This document shows positions 9,238 to 18,616 of a stretch of 64,000 nt of DNA, one piece after another (the stretch's first letter is position 1; every line of letters starts with the position of its first letter). Where the stretch lies: contig NZ_MKKA01000007.1 in the NCBI RefSeq assembly GCF_001942405.1, positions 19,139-83,138 on the forward strand, read 5' to 3'. The stretch comes from Ornithinimicrobium sp. CNJ-824 (GTDB lineage: Bacteria; Actinomycetota; Actinomycetes; Actinomycetales; Dermatophilaceae). The position numbers and the translations under genes are program-made. The notes under the pieces were generated by a model. The model was not told the DNA's origin. It saw only the letters and a list, made by a program, of their open reading frames with translations, and did no database searches.

Positions 9238-9864
9238 TCAGTGACCCCGGTCGAGCCACTCCTGACGGTGCGGCTTCTCCGCGCCGATCGTCGTGGTCCC
9301 GCCGTGCCCGGTGTGCACGACGGTCTCCTCCGGCAGGACGAGGAGCTTGTCGGTGATCGATGCCACGATCGTGGGGAAGTCGCTGAACGAGCGTCCCGTC
9401 GCCCCGGGGCCGCCCTCGAAGAGGGTGTCCCCGGAGAACACCACGCCCAGCTCCGGCACGTGGAAGCAGCAGGCGCCCGGGCTGTGACCAGGCGTGTGCA
9501 GCACGTGCAGGGTGACCCCGGCGACCTCGAACGTCATGCCGTCGGACAGCTCCCCTCCGGGCGCGATGTCGTGCACCCGGTCCCACAGCATCTGGTCCTC
9601 GGGGTGCAGGTATGTCGTGGCTCCCGTGCGACGGGCCACCTCGGGGGCGGCGTCGATGTGGTCGTCGTGCCCGTGGGTCAGCAGCAGGGCCCGGACCGAC
9701 CGGCCGCCGACCGCCTCGACCACCACGTCCGCGTCGTGGGGGGCGTCGACGACGATGCACTCCTCGTCGTCGCCGATCACCCACACGTTGTTGTCGACCT
9801 CCCAGGTGCCGCCGTCGAGGCTGAAGGTGCCGGTGGTCACGGCGTGGTCGATGCGGGCGGTCAT
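9238..9864 (-). CDS. MBL-fold metallo-hydrolase next to mscR
   Basis: 208-residue metallo-beta-lactamase-fold hydrolase of the glyoxalase II-like branch. The metal motif THGHDDH (H64, H66, D68, H69) is intact, followed by HTPGHSPG and [11 protein letters not shown]. It overlaps the stop of mscR by ATGA, so it is translationally coupled to the mycothiol-dependent formaldehyde dehydrogenase. In actinobacteria this partner is thought to hydrolyse S-formylmycothiol or related thioesters; that role is inferred from context, not shown by the sequence. Confidence 0.9.
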   Translation of the reverse strand: MTARIDHAVTTGTFSLDGGTWEVDNNVWVIGDDEECIVVDAPHDADVVVEAVGGRSVRALLLTHGHDDHIDAAPEVARRTGATTYLHPEDQMLWDRVHDIAPGGELSDGMTFEVAGVTLHVLHTPGHSPGACCFHVPELGVVFSGDTLFEGGPGATGRSFSDFPTIVASITDKLLVLPEETVVHTGHGGTTTIGAEKPHRQEWLDRGH

Positions 9865-11014
9865 GCGGAGGCCTCCTCGGTGGTGGTCGTGCCGGCCTGC
9901 TGTCCGCGGGCCGCGGCGGCCGTCTCGTCGACGATGACGACGGAGCGCAGCACGTCGCCGGCGTGCATCTTCTCGAACGCGGCCTCGACGTCGCCCAGTC
10001 CGATCGTCTCGCTGACGAAGTCGTCGAGGTTGAACCGGCCCTGGCGGTAGAGGTCGATAAGCATGGGGAAGTCGCGCGAGGGCAGGGCGTCGCCGTACCA
10101 GCTGGACTTCAGCGCGCCGCCGCGGCCGAAGACGTCGAGCAGCGGCAGGGTGATCTCCATCTCGGGCGTGGGGACGCCGACGAGTACGACGGTACCGGCG
10201 AGGTCGCGGGCGTAGAACGCCTGCTGGTAGGTCTCCGGACGGCCCACCGCGTCGACGACGACGTCCGCACCGACCCCGCCGGTGAGCTCCTGGATCGCGG
10301 CCACCGGGTCGGTGCCCGAGGAGTTGACCGTGTGGGTGGCGCCGAAGCCGCGGGCCGCCTCCAGCTTCCGGTCGTCGATGTCGACCGCGATGATCGTCGT
10401 GGCGCCGGCCAGCCGGGCCCCCGCGATGGCGGCGTCGCCCACCCCGCCGCAGCCGATGACGGCGACCGAGTCGCCGCGGGTGACGTTGCCGGTGTTGACC
10501 GCCGCGCCGAAGCCCGCCATGACGCCGCAGCCGAGCAGCCCGGCGGCGACCGCGGGAGCCTCCCGGTCGACCTTGGTGCACTGGCCGGCGTGCACGAGGG
10601 TCTTCTCGATGAAGGCGCCGATGCCCAGCGCGGGGGTCAGCTCGGTGCCGTCCTCGGCCAGGGTCATCCTCTGGCTCGCGTTGTGCGTGTTGAAGCAGTA
10701 CCACGGCTTGCCCTTGGCGCACGCGCGGCAGTGCCCGCAGACGGCGCGCCAGTTGAGGACGACGTAGTCCCCGGGCTCGACGTCGGTGACGCCCTCCCCG
10801 ACGGCCTCCACGGTGCCGGCGGCCTCGTGCCCCAGCAGGAACGGGAAGTCGTCGTTGATGCCGCCCTCGCGGTAGTGCAGGTCGGTGTGGCAGACGCCGC
10901 AGGCTCGATCTTCACCACGGCCTCGCCGGGGCCCGGGTCGGGCACGACGACGTCGACGACCTCGACGTCGGCTCCCTTGCTGCGGGCGATGACACCCTTG
11001 ACGGTGCTGGGCAC
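9861..11014 (-). CDS. mscR: S-(hydroxymethyl)mycothiol dehydrogenase MscR (one missing base)
   Basis: Zinc-dependent medium-chain alcohol dehydrogenase that oxidises the mycothiol-formaldehyde adduct with NAD and also reduces S-nitrosomycothiol. The start is a GTG at 11014 behind AGGAGG (protein [11 protein letters not shown]). Near 10903 a G is missing: IE should continue [11 protein letters not shown], which carries the catalytic zinc cysteine. Beyond it the frame from EAVGEGVTD holds [14 protein letters not shown], the structural zinc cysteines, and [14 protein letters not shown], the NAD motif. Restored length is 384 residues with a 20-residue C-terminal extension. It forms an operon with the MBL hydrolase. 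Confidence 0.9.
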
Positions 11015-11103
11015 GACAACCTCCTGGTCACGGGGAACGGTGCCCCCAGCCAACCCGGCGGCGGGGCGGGACGCAAGTGCGGCCCCGGGACACCGATTGC
11101 GTC

Positions 11104-12687
11104 TTAGAGCATGGTCAGCAGCTGGGCGACGAGGATCTTGACGACCATCGCCACCGGGTAGACCATCGCGTAGCCCAGGGCCACCCGCTGGTCGTGGTGG
11201 GTCTGCTCCTGCGCGTGCGCCAGGATGGCCGGCTGGGTCTGCGAGCCGGACAGGACGCCGGCCAGCCGGGGCCCGGCCTGCCGCAGCCAGGCCCTGCCCA
11301 GCAGGAGGAGCACGGCCGCGTGCACGGTGGTGACGACCAGGCCGGCCAGCACCAGCTGCAGCCCGAGCGGGCTGGCGAGCGCGTCGACGAAGGCCGATCC
11401 GGCACGGCCGCCTGCGTAGGCCAGGAAGACGAGCAGCCCGATCTGCGTCAGCGTCTCGGCGGCCTGGTGGGGCAGGGTCCACACGAGCCTGCCGGTGCGT
11501 CCGGCGCGGCCCAGCAGAAGACCCACGACGAGCGGTCCGGCCGCCTGGCCGAGCTCCAGCGACCCGAGCCCCGGCACGGGGACCGGCAGCGCGCCCAGCG
11601 CGAGCCCGGCCGTCAGCCCCAGCGCGAGACCGAGGGGGTTGATGTCCGCGGTCCCGTGCTCGCTGTCCCCCAGGTATGCCGCCACGAGCCTCATCTGCTC
11701 GCGCGGCGCCGCGACGCGGATCCGGTCCCCCGCCTGCAGCACCAGGTCGTCGGTGGCCAGGACGTCCTGGTCGGCCCGGCGCACCCTGGTCGCGCGGGCG
11801 CCGAACCGGGCGAACAGGTCCAGGTCGGCCACCGTCCGGCCGTAGAACCGGCGCTCGGACAGCACGATCCGCCGGTAGTCCACGTCGGTGCGCTCGGCCT
11901 CCAGGTGGGTGGCCGCCCGCCGACCCAGCTGCTTGGTCAGGTGCCGCAGCGCCCGGTCGGGACCGATGGCCAGCACCTGGTCCCCGGGCCGCAGGAGGGT
12001 GTCCCCCTGGGCCATCCGCACCTCCCCGGCGGCGTCCTGGTAGCGGGAGAACAGCACCCGGCCGTGGGGTGTCCAGCTCAGCTCGGCCACGGTGAGCGCG
12101 TTGTCGCGCTCGACGAGGATGGTGGCGTTGCGCACCTCGGTGGGCCGGGCCCGGTCGTCGGCCGTGGGGTGCCGGTCGCCGCTGCGCAGCGCCCAGGTCG
12201 CCGCGGCGAGCATGACCACCACTCCCCCCACGTAGCTCATCGAGTAGGCCACCGTGGGGTCGGGCGAGCCGTCCAGCCGCAGGATCGCGGCGGCCAGCGC
12301 CGGGGTGTTGTTCAGCGCCCCGGCGTAGAGGCCGGCGGTGCTCCCGGCGCTGAGTCCCAGCAGCCGGCCGATCCCCCAGGTGAGCACGCCGAGCGCGAGG
12401 AGGGTGGCCACGACCATGCTGACCGGCCGGAGGCCGGTGCGCAGCGAGGCGAAGAAGGAGGGGCCGGCGGTGACCCCGACGGCGTAGGCGAAGACCGCCA
12501 GGCCGAAGGTGCCGAGCACCTCGGGGAGGGCCAGCCGCTCGTCGGCGGCCGAGAAGGCCAGCGCGGTGAAGAGGACGGCCGCCGGGCCCAGCGAGACCCG
12601 ACGCAGCCGGACCGCGCCGACGGCGGTGCCGATCGCCAGGACGGCGAACAGGAGCAGGACGGGACGTCCCGCCAGGAGGTCGGCCAC
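11104..12687 (-). CDS. AspT/YidE-type transporter with two TrkA-C domains
   Basis: 527-residue membrane protein of the aspartate-alanine exchanger superfamily: five or six TM helices at the N-terminus, two central RCK/TrkA-C ligand-binding domains (roughly residues 190-360), then a second TM block (AGLYAGALNNTPAL and AGVLSGSQTQPAIL are the two matching re-entrant motifs of the halves). Substrates in the family include amino acids and dicarboxylates; none can be assigned here. The GTG at 12687 is chosen because TAGACT lies 8 nt upstream; a longer start at 12747 would overlap the divergent gene's promoter. Confidence 0.85.
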   Translation of the reverse strand: MADLLAGRPVLLLFAVLAIGTAVGAVRLRRVSLGPAAVLFTALAFSAADERLALPEVLGTFGLAVFAYAVGVTAGPSFFASLRTGLRPVSMVVATLLALGVLTWGIGRLLGLSAGSTAGLYAGALNNTPALAAAILRLDGSPDPTVAYSMSYVGGVVVMLAAATWALRSGDRHPTADDRARPTEVRNATILVERDNALTVAELSWTPHGRVLFSRYQDAAGEVRMAQGDTLLRPGDQVLAIGPDRALRHLTKQLGRRAATHLEAERTDVDYRRIVLSERRFYGRTVADLDLFARFGARATRVRRADQDVLATDDLVLQAGDRIRVAAPREQMRLVAAYLGDSEHGTADINPLGLALGLTAGLALGALPVPVPGLGSLELGQAAGPLVVGLLLGRAGRTGRLVWTLPHQAAETLTQIGLLVFLAYAGGRAGSAFVDALASPLGLQLVLAGLVVTTVHAAVLLLLGRAWLRQAGPRLAGVLSGSQTQPAILAHAQEQTHHDQRVALGYAMVYPVAMVVKILVAQLLTML

Positions 12688-12752
12688 GTGACCCGAGTCT
12701 ACGCCCGCCCGGACGACCGACGGACCCGCTGGACGACGGTCCGGCACGGGTC

Positions 12753-12758
12753 CACAGT
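12753..12758 (+). promoter_or_regulatory. -10-like box for the DUF6328 gene
   Basis: CACAGT, 6 nt before the ATG at 12765. Confidence 0.35.
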
Positions 12759-12764
12759 GGACGG

Positions 12765-13304
12765 ATGGCGCTGCAGCACCCCGCGGGCCGGGACGGGCCG
12801 GTGGGCGACGACCGGCACGAGTCCCGCGACGAGCGGATGGACCGCAACTTCGTCGAGCTCCTGCAGGAGCTGCGCGTGCTGCAGACCGGCACCCAGATCC
12901 TGGCGGGATTCCTCATGACGCTGCCCTTCCAGGCCCGCTTCCCCGACCTGACCGGCGAGCAGCGCGCCGTCTTCCTCGTGGCGATCGTCCTCGCCTTCCT
13001 CACCACGGTGCTGCTCGTGGGCCCGGTCAGCCTGCACCGTGCCCTGTTCCGGCAGCACCGCAAGGACGACCTGGTCCAGGTCTCCCACCGGATGGCACGG
13101 GCCGGCCTGGTCACCCTCGGGCTGACGATGACGGCCGTGCTCGTCCTCATCTTCGGGGTGGTGCTGGGTCGCACCGCCGGGTATGCCGCGGGCGTGGCGG
13201 CGCTGCTGGTCTTCGGTTCCCTGTGGTGGGGCCTCCCGGCGTGGATGCGCCGACGGCCGGCACGGTCCGGGACCGGTTCGCCGGGTGAACCTACGCGAGC
13301 GTAG
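12765..13304 (+). CDS. DUF6328 family membrane protein
   Basis: 179 residues. After a charged N-terminal 25 residues comes the family core [32 protein letters not shown], then two TM hairpins around an RHD-type loop ([18 protein letters not shown]) and a basic tail. Four TM helices are expected. The function is unknown; some entries are labelled sodium:proton antiporter without evidence. It is divergent from the AspT-like gene and ends just before the palindromic operator of the acyl-CoA ligase gene. Confidence 0.8.
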   Translation: MALQHPAGRDGPVGDDRHESRDERMDRNFVELLQELRVLQTGTQILAGFLMTLPFQARFPDLTGEQRAVFLVAIVLAFLTTVLLVGPVSLHRALFRQHRKDDLVQVSHRMARAGLVTLGLTMTAVLVLIFGVVLGRTAGYAAGVAALLVFGSLWWGLPAWMRRRPARSGTGSPGEPTRA

Positions 13305-13307
13305 GTT
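13288..13307. promoter_or_regulatory. 20-nt palindromic operator over the acyl-CoA ligase -10 box
   Basis: AACCTACGCGAGCGTAGGTT is a 9-2-9 perfect inverted repeat whose right half contains the TAGGTT -10 box (13302-13307). The GTG start follows 6 nt later. The ACCTACG/CGTAGGT half-site type is typical of TetR-family operators in actinobacterial lipid genes, so repression relieved by an acyl-CoA is a reasonable inference. Confidence 0.7.
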
Positions 13308-13313
13308 TGTCCC

Positions 13314-15017
13314 GTGACGAGTGCGCAGCCCCTGATCCCGCTGACCGTCGACCCGGCTCCGTCGACCACCGCCCTGCTCGAGCAGGCCGCCCGCCGGTGG
13401 CCCGACCGGGTGGCCGTCGACTTCCTCGGTGCGACGACGACCTACGCCCGGCTCGCCGACCAGGTGGCCGCCGCGGCCCAGGTGCTCCGCGACCTCGGCG
13501 TCGGCCCCGGGGACCGCGTGGCCCTGGTCCTGCCCAACTGCCCCCAGCACGTCGTCGCCTTCTACGCGATCACCTCGCTGGGGGCCACCGTCGCCGAGCA
13601 CAACCCGCTCGCGGCCCCCGCGGAGGTGCAGGCCCAGCTGCAGCTGCACGGGGCGAGGGTCGTGGTGGCGTGGGAGCACGCCGTCGCGGCCGTCCTGCCG
13701 GAGGAGGGGCAGGACCGGACCGTCCTCGCCGTCAACCTCGCGGCGGCGATGCCGCGGCGGACCCGGCTGCTGCTGCGGCTCCCCGTCAGGGCGGCCCGTG
13801 CCCAGCGCGCGAAGCTGCGGGCCCCGGTCCCCGACGAGGTCGGCTCCTGGGACGACCGGGTCGCCGCCGCCCAGGGCCAGCGCAGCGCACCGCACCGGCC
13901 CTACGAGCCGACCCCGGACGACGTCGCGGTCCTGCTGCCCACCGGCGGCACGACCGGAACCCCCAAGCTGGTGCCGCTGACGCAGGCCAACCTCATGGCC
14001 AACGTCGCGCAGGGCCGTCAGTGGGTGCCCGGCCTGCGGGAGGGCGAGGAGACCTTCGGTGCGGTGCTGCCGTTCTTCCACGCCTTCGGGATGACGCTGT
14101 CGCTGACCTTCGCGGTGTCGATGGGCGCCACCCAGGTGGTCCTGCCGAACTTCGACGTCGACATGGTGCTGGCGGCGATGCGGCGACGGCCCTGGACCTT
14201 CCTGGCCGGCGTCCCGCCGATGCTCGACCGCCTGGCGGCCTCGGCGACGGCGGAGGACCCGCAGCTGCTGCGTCCGTTGCGCTACGCCATCTCCGGGGCG
14301 ATGGCCCTGCAGCCCGAGATCGCCGACCGCTGGGAGACGGCGACGGGAGGCCTGGTCATCGAGGGATACGGCATGACCGAGTGCTCGCCCATCGCGCTGG
14401 GCAACCCCTTCGGGCCGGAGAGGCGTCCCGGCACGCTGGGGATCCCGTTCCCGGGCACCGAGATCCGCGTCGTCGACCCCGACCTGGTGGAGGAGGACCC
14501 CGACGCCCCGGACGTGCCGGACGGCGAGGTCGGGGAGCTCCAGGTCCGCGGCCCGCAGGTCTTCGGCGGCTACCTGGACGCCCCGGAGGAGACCGCCCAG
14601 GTGCTGCTTCCCGGGGGGTGGCTGCGCACGGGCGACCTCGTGCGCCGGGACCCCGCCGACGGGTTCGTGGCCCTGGCGGACCGGCGCAAGGAGCTCATCG
14701 TCTCCGGCGGCTTCAACATCTACCCCTCGCAGGTCGAGGAGGCCGTGCGTGGGATGCCCGGTGTCGTCGACGTCGCCGTCGTCGGCCTGCCGGACACCTC
14801 CCTCGGCGAGCACGTCGTCGCCGCCCTGGTCCTCGAACCGGGGGCGTCGGTGGACCTGGCGTCCGTGCGGGAGTGGTTGCAGGACAAGGTCTCCCGGTAC
14901 GCGGTGCCGCGGGACCTGCATGTCCTCGACGACCTGCCGCGCAGCCAGCTGGGCAAGGTGCTGCGCCGCCACGTGCGCGAGCGGATCCTCGCCCTGCGGG
15001 AGCGGTCCGGCGGCTGA
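13314..15017 (+). CDS. Long-chain fatty acid--CoA ligase (AMP-binding)
   Basis: 567-residue ANL-superfamily enzyme that activates a fatty acid through an acyl-adenylate to its CoA thioester. Motifs in order: [17 protein letters not shown] (P-loop), the substrate wall [28 protein letters not shown] (adenine pocket), WLRTGDLVR with the ribose-binding aspartate, [20 protein letters not shown] (hinge), and a C-terminal lysine in SQLGKVLRR. Length and motif order fit FadD-type ligases. A palindromic operator overlies its promoter, so it is probably repressed in the absence of fatty acids. Chain-length preference unknown. Confidence 0.92.
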   Translation: MTSAQPLIPLTVDPAPSTTALLEQAARRWPDRVAVDFLGATTTYARLADQVAAAAQVLRDLGVGPGDRVALVLPNCPQHVVAFYAITSLGATVAEHNPLAAPAEVQAQLQLHGARVVVAWEHAVAAVLPEEGQDRTVLAVNLAAAMPRRTRLLLRLPVRAARAQRAKLRAPVPDEVGSWDDRVAAAQGQRSAPHRPYEPTPDDVAVLLPTGGTTGTPKLVPLTQANLMANVAQGRQWVPGLREGEETFGAVLPFFHAFGMTLSLTFAVSMGATQVVLPNFDVDMVLAAMRRRPWTFLAGVPPMLDRLAASATAEDPQLLRPLRYAISGAMALQPEIADRWETATGGLVIEGYGMTECSPIALGNPFGPERRPGTLGIPFPGTEIRVVDPDLVEEDPDAPDVPDGEVGELQVRGPQVFGGYLDAPEETAQVLLPGGWLRTGDLVRRDPADGFVALADRRKELIVSGGFNIYPSQVEEAVRGMPGVVDVAVVGLPDTSLGEHVVAALVLEPGASVDLASVREWLQDKVSRYAVPRDLHVLDDLPRSQLGKVLRRHVRERILALRERSGG

Positions 15018-15051
15018 GCGCCACCGCCGACCCGGCGGGCGGGCCCGGGGG

Positions 15052-15539
15052 TCAGCGCGGCGCGACCAGCGCCGTGGCGATGCCCGCCAGCCCCTCGACC
15101 CGGCCGACGAAGCCGAGCCCGTCGGTCGTCGCTGCCGAGACCGAGACCGGGGCCCCGCCCAGGGCGCTCGACATCGCGGCCTCCATCTCGGCACGCCGGG
15201 CGCGACGCGGGGACGTCGGGCCACGACCTGCACGGCGACGTTGCCGATCTGGAAACCGCCTCGCGCCAGCAGGTCCGCCACGTGCGCGAGCATCTGCGCG
15301 CCCGAGGCGCCGGCCATCTCGGGGCGGTCGGTGCCGAAGACCGACCCGAGGTCGCCGAGACCGGCGGCGGACAGCAGCGCGTTGCAGGCGGCGTGGGCGG
15401 CGACGTCGCCGTCGCTGTGCCCCTCGATGCCGCGCTCGCCCGGCCACCGGAGGCAGCCGAGCCACAGCGGCCGGTCGTCGCCCTCCGGGGCCCAGGCGTG
15501 CACGTCCACGCCGATGCCGGTGCGGGGCAGCGGGGTCAC
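15052..15539 (-). CDS. ispF: 2-C-methyl-D-erythritol 2,4-cyclodiphosphate synthase IspF (one missing base)
   Basis: Fifth enzyme of the MEP isoprenoid pathway. The start is GTG at 15539 ([16 protein letters not shown]; metal ligands D12 and H14). [29 protein letters not shown] is the active-site block. Near 15200 a C is missing from GCGCCCCGG: VAPRR should continue [12 protein letters not shown], after which the frame to 15052 gives the end with ATTTDGLGF-like residues (here AATTDGLGF). Restored length is 162 residues, normal. It follows ispD by 22 nt. Confidence 0.92.
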
Positions 15540-15561
15540 CGGGTGGCCCTCGGGTCGGTGG

Positions 15562-16367
15562 TCACGGTCGCTCCCGTCCGTCCTCGCCCGCGGTCAGCCA
15601 GGCGGCCGCCACCTCCAGGTCGTGGGGCGTGGTGATCTTCATCGCCCGGGGCGACCCCTCGACGACCGTGACCCGCCCGCCGTGCGCCTCGACGAGTCCG
15701 CAGTCGTCGGTGACCGTCGGCGGCCCGCCGCCCGCGGCGTGTTCGCCCTCGCCCCCGCCCGGCCCGCCGCGAAGGGCGGCGTGGGCGCGTTCCAGCGTCT
15801 CGCGCAGGAAGCCCTGCGGAGTCTGGACGGCCCTCAGGCGGGACCGGTCGAGGGTGGCGACCACGGTCTCGACGCCGGTCGGCCCGGACCGGACCTGCTT
15901 GATCGTGTCGGTCACCGCCACGGCCGGGGTGACCGCCGGGTGGCCGGAGTGCACCGCGTGGACGACCCGGTCGAAGACCTCGACAGGGGTCAGCGCCCGG
16001 GCCGCGTCGTGCACCAGGACCACCCCCACGCGCCGGGGGAGCGCCGCCAGCCCGATGGCCACCGAGTCCGACCGCTCGGCCCCTCCGGCCACCACCTGGA
16101 CCCGGCCGCGGCGCGGGTCGTCGAGGGCGCGGACGGACGCGGCCACCTCGGCGAGGGCCGCCTCGTCAGGGGGAGCCACGACGACGACGTCGGTGATCGC
16201 CCGGCAGCGCAGCGCTCCCCGCAGGGCGTGCACCAGCACCGGGGCGGCAGCCGTGCCGGAACCGAGCGGCACGAGCGCTTGGGGCGGCCGGCGCCCAGCC
16301 GGGTGCCGCTCCCGGCGGCGACAAGGATGAGGCCAGCACCGACGGTGTCGTCGGGCCGGCCGGACAT
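15562..16367 (-). CDS. ispD: 2-C-methyl-D-erythritol 4-phosphate cytidylyltransferase IspD (one missing base)
   Basis: CTP-dependent third step of the MEP pathway. The ATG at 16367 lies 5 nt after the carD stop. The N-terminus [18 protein letters not shown] is the nucleotide-binding loop; near 16278 a G is missing, and reading KALVPLGSG restores the other frame, which continues with [12 protein letters not shown] (catalytic aspartate region) and TPQGF to 15562. Restored length is 268 residues, slightly long because of a glycine-rich insert ([15 protein letters not shown]). The operon order carD-ispD-ispF is conserved in actinobacteria. Confidence 0.92.
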
Positions 16368-16372
16368 CCTGC

Positions 16373-16855
16373 TCAGGAGGCGAGGACCTCGTCGAGGGTG
16401 GCCTCGGCGGTGTCCTCGTTGGTCTTCTCCGCCAGCGCGAGCTCGGAGACGAGGATCTGGCGGGCCTTGCTCAGCAGCCTCTTCTCGCCGGTCGAGAGGC
16501 CGCGGTCCTTGTCGCGGCGCCACAGGTCGCGGACGACCTCGGCCACCTTGATGACGTCGCCGGAGGCGAGCTTCTCCAGGTTGGCCTTGTAGCGGCGCGA
16601 CCAGTTGGTCGGCTCCTCGGTGTGCTCGGCGCGCAGCACCGCGAACACCTTGTCGAGGCCGTCCTTGCCGACGACGTCGCGGACGCCGACGAGGTCGCAG
16701 TTCTCCGCCGGGACCTCGATGGTGAGGTCCCCCTGGGCCACCTTGAGCTTGAGGTACAGCTTCTCCTCACCCTTGATGGTGCGTGTCTTCATCTCTTCGA
16801 TGAGAGCGGCTCCGTGATGCGGGTACACAACCGTCTCGCCGACCTTGAACGTCAT
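16373..16855 (-). CDS. carD: CarD family transcriptional regulator
   Basis: 160-residue RNA polymerase-binding factor that stabilises open complexes, notably at rRNA promoters. The N-terminal Tudor-like RNAP-interaction domain begins [22 protein letters not shown], and the C-terminal helical DNA-binding domain has the conserved tryptophan region [13 protein letters not shown]. Essential in mycobacteria. AAAGGGG provides a ribosome-binding site. A TATCCT -10 candidate lies about 35 nt upstream, so unlike many neighbours it has a leader. It heads the carD-ispD-ispF operon. Confidence 0.95.
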   Translation of the reverse strand: MTFKVGETVVYPHHGAALIEEMKTRTIKGEEKLYLKLKVAQGDLTIEVPAENCDLVGVRDVVGKDGLDKVFAVLRAEHTEEPTNWSRRYKANLEKLASGDVIKVAEVVRDLWRRDKDRGLSTGEKRLLSKARQILVSELALAEKTNEDTAEATLDEVLAS

Positions 16856-16927
16856 TCAGATAGCCCCTTTCGCGGACCCTCAGGATATCACGGGGAACTC
16901 GCCCGGGGGAATCCGTCGACGACATCT

Positions 16928-17027
16928 GTGCAGGTCAGCGGCCTACCACACCCCGGGGGTATGCCGTGCACGCGCCGAGGGCGGCGCTCACCGGCCCCCC
17001 GGGGAGCGCCGTCGGTGCAGGTCAGCG
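16928..17027. repeat. Direct repeat of GTGCAGGTCAGCG in the carD-lipoprotein gap
   Basis: Two exact 13-nt copies at 16928-16940 and 17015-17027, 87 nt apart, in the 218-nt divergent intergenic region. They may be paired regulator sites for carD or the lipoprotein gene; no known motif is recognised. Confidence 0.55.
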
Positions 17028-17060
17028 CGGGTCGGGACCGTCGCGGGGACGGGCACCCAC

Positions 17061-17066
17061 TAGGCT
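17061..17066 (+). promoter_or_regulatory. -10 box for the lipoprotein gene
   Basis: TAGGCT, 7 nt before the GTG at 17074. Confidence 0.5.
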
Positions 17067-17073
17067 GTGCCGC

Positions 17074-17622
17074 GTGACCACTGCACCCTCGCCCCGTACG
17101 CGCCGCAGCGCCGTGCTGCTCACCGCCGCCGCGGTGGGCGCGGTGGCCCTCAGCGGCTGCTCGACCACGAACCCCGCGACCACCCTCCTGCGCTACGCCC
17201 CGTCCGACGGCGTCGAGATGGACGGCGAGAGCATCGCCGTGCGCAACCTGATCGTCGTCAGCCAGGGCGACGGCGCCCCGGGCGTGGTGTCCGGGTCGGT
17301 CGTCAACTCCGGCACCGAGTCCGCGACGTTGACGGTGACCGTGGACGGCCAGGAGGCGACGCCCGAGGTGACCGTGGAGCCGGGGCAGGCCGTCCGGCTG
17401 GACGGGGCCCAGGCCGACGGGTCCGAGGGCGAGCGCCTCACCGTCGACGGCGTGGACGTCCCTGCGGGGCGGGTCGTCGAGGTGCGGGTCCAGGGTGGCG
17501 GGGAGACCCTGGCCGCCGACGCCCCGGTGCTGCTGCCGCAGGGTCCCTACGAGGACTACGCGGACGACGCCGGCGGCACCGTCGAGCCCCCGCAGGCCGA
17601 CGAGGACGACGCCGACCACTGA
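17074..17622 (+). CDS. Hypothetical lipoprotein
   Basis: 182 residues. Signal peptide with a twin-arginine-like RTRRSAVLL start and lipobox LSGC (Cys about residue 29), then one beta-rich domain (roughly 45-150: GVEMDGESIAVRNLIVVSQG, TESATLTVTVDGQEATP) that looks like an Ig/CARDB-type fold, and an acidic C-terminal tail. Similar lipoproteins are common beside carD or phoU in actinobacteria. Anchored outside the membrane; role unknown. GTG start set by the -10 spacing and the signal peptide. Confidence 0.75.
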   Translation: MTTAPSPRTRRSAVLLTAAAVGAVALSGCSTTNPATTLLRYAPSDGVEMDGESIAVRNLIVVSQGDGAPGVVSGSVVNSGTESATLTVTVDGQEATPEVTVEPGQAVRLDGAQADGSEGERLTVDGVDVPAGRVVEVRVQGGGETLAADAPVLLPQGPYEDYADDAGGTVEPPQADEDDADH

Positions 17623-17688
17623 CGTCCGGGCCGGCACCGGGCACCGACGTCCGGGGGCCGGGTCCGCCAGGCGGTTCAGCCCGCAGGT

Positions 17689-18393
17689 TCAGATGCCGGC
17701 CCGGGGCACCCCGCCGCCGCCGAGGTGGTCGCGGGAGGCGGCCTCCTGCTCGTCCATCCAGACGCCGGTGACCAGGTAGACGACCCGGATGGCCACCGAC
17801 ACGGCGTGGTCGGCGAACCGCTCGTAGTAGCGCGAGAGCAGGGTGGCGTCGATGGCCGCCTGGGTGCCGCCGTCCCACTCCGGCTCCAGGAGGATGCGGA
17901 AGACCTCGCGGTGCAGCCGGTCCATGGTGTCGTCCTGCTGCTGCAGCTCGGCGGCGCCGGAGGCGTCCTGGGCCGAGACGATCTCCCCCGACCGCAGGCA
18001 CATGGCCTGGGCGTGCTCCGACATCTGGGCGAAGACGTCGGTCAGCTCGCCGGAGACGGCGCACACCGGGTAGCGCAACCGGGCCAGCTTGGCCACGTGC
18101 CTGGCCAGGTCGCCGCAGCGCTCCAGGTCGGCGCTCATCCGCAGGGTGGTGACCAGCTGGCGCAGGTCGGTGGCGACGGGCTGCTGGCGCGCGATGGCGT
18201 CGATCGCCCGGTTGTCCAGGTCCCTGCGCAGGGCGTCGATCTGCTCGTCCTCGCTGATCACCTGCTCCGCCAGCTCCAGGTCGGCGTCGAGCAGCGCCCG
18301 CGTCGCGCGCTCCAGGGCCTGCGCCGACAGCCGGCTCAGCTCGACGAGCTCGTCGGAGAGCGTCTCGAGCTCCTCGTGGAACAGACTGCGCAT
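17689..18393 (-). CDS. phoU: Phosphate signalling regulator PhoU
   Basis: 234-residue all-helical protein made of two PhoU repeats, with the metal-binding-type helices EDEQIDALRRDLDNRAIDAIAR and SRYYERFADHAVSVAIRVVYLV. PhoU links the Pst transporter to the phosphate sensor kinase and damps its activity. It starts with MRSLFHEELETLS behind GAAAGGACC. It is divergent from senX3-regX3 with a PHO-box-like repeat between them, which fits direct control by RegX3. Confidence 0.93.
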   Translation of the reverse strand: MRSLFHEELETLSDELVELSRLSAQALERATRALLDADLELAEQVISEDEQIDALRRDLDNRAIDAIARQQPVATDLRQLVTTLRMSADLERCGDLARHVAKLARLRYPVCAVSGELTDVFAQMSEHAQAMCLRSGEIVSAQDASGAAELQQQDDTMDRLHREVFRILLEPEWDGGTQAAIDATLLSRYYERFADHAVSVAIRVVYLVTGVWMDEQEAASRDHLGGGGVPRAGI

Positions 18394-18506
18394 CGGATCG
18401 ACCGGTCCTTTCGTGGTGGACGTCGTGGGGGGCGCCCCGGGGCCAGGTCCCCATGGTCCCTGGACCGTCCCGGCGGGGTCCGCGCGGACCACCCTGGCAG
18501 CGGCGT

Positions 18507-18534
18507 GTGAACACCGTACGACACGCAGGTGAAC
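18507..18534. promoter_or_regulatory. PHO-box-like direct repeat between phoU and senX3
   Basis: GTGAAC occurs at 18507-18512 and again at 18529-18534, 22 nt apart, that is two 11-nt helical repeat units, as in actinobacterial PhoP/RegX3 boxes built from GTTCAC repeats. It lies between the divergent phoU and senX3 genes. Only these two units are clear; the middle one is degenerate. Confidence 0.4.
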
Positions 18535-18604
18535 TCTGGGCCGCCAGCACCCGGCCGTCAGCGGTCCTGCCCTGCGGAGGTCCGGCCGTGCCCGTCGCGC
18601 GGCC

Positions 18605-18610
18605 TAGGCT
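18605..18610 (+). promoter_or_regulatory. -10 box for leaderless senX3-regX3
   Basis: TAGGCT, 6 nt before the GTG at 18617. Confidence 0.5.
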
Positions 18611-18616
18611 GGTCCC

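Noticed and set aside
12699..15539. A 946-codon minus-strand frame over the acyl-CoA ligase
   Set aside because: Its first 120 codons are ispF; beyond the lost base near 15200 it is the shadow of the ligase gene on the other strand.
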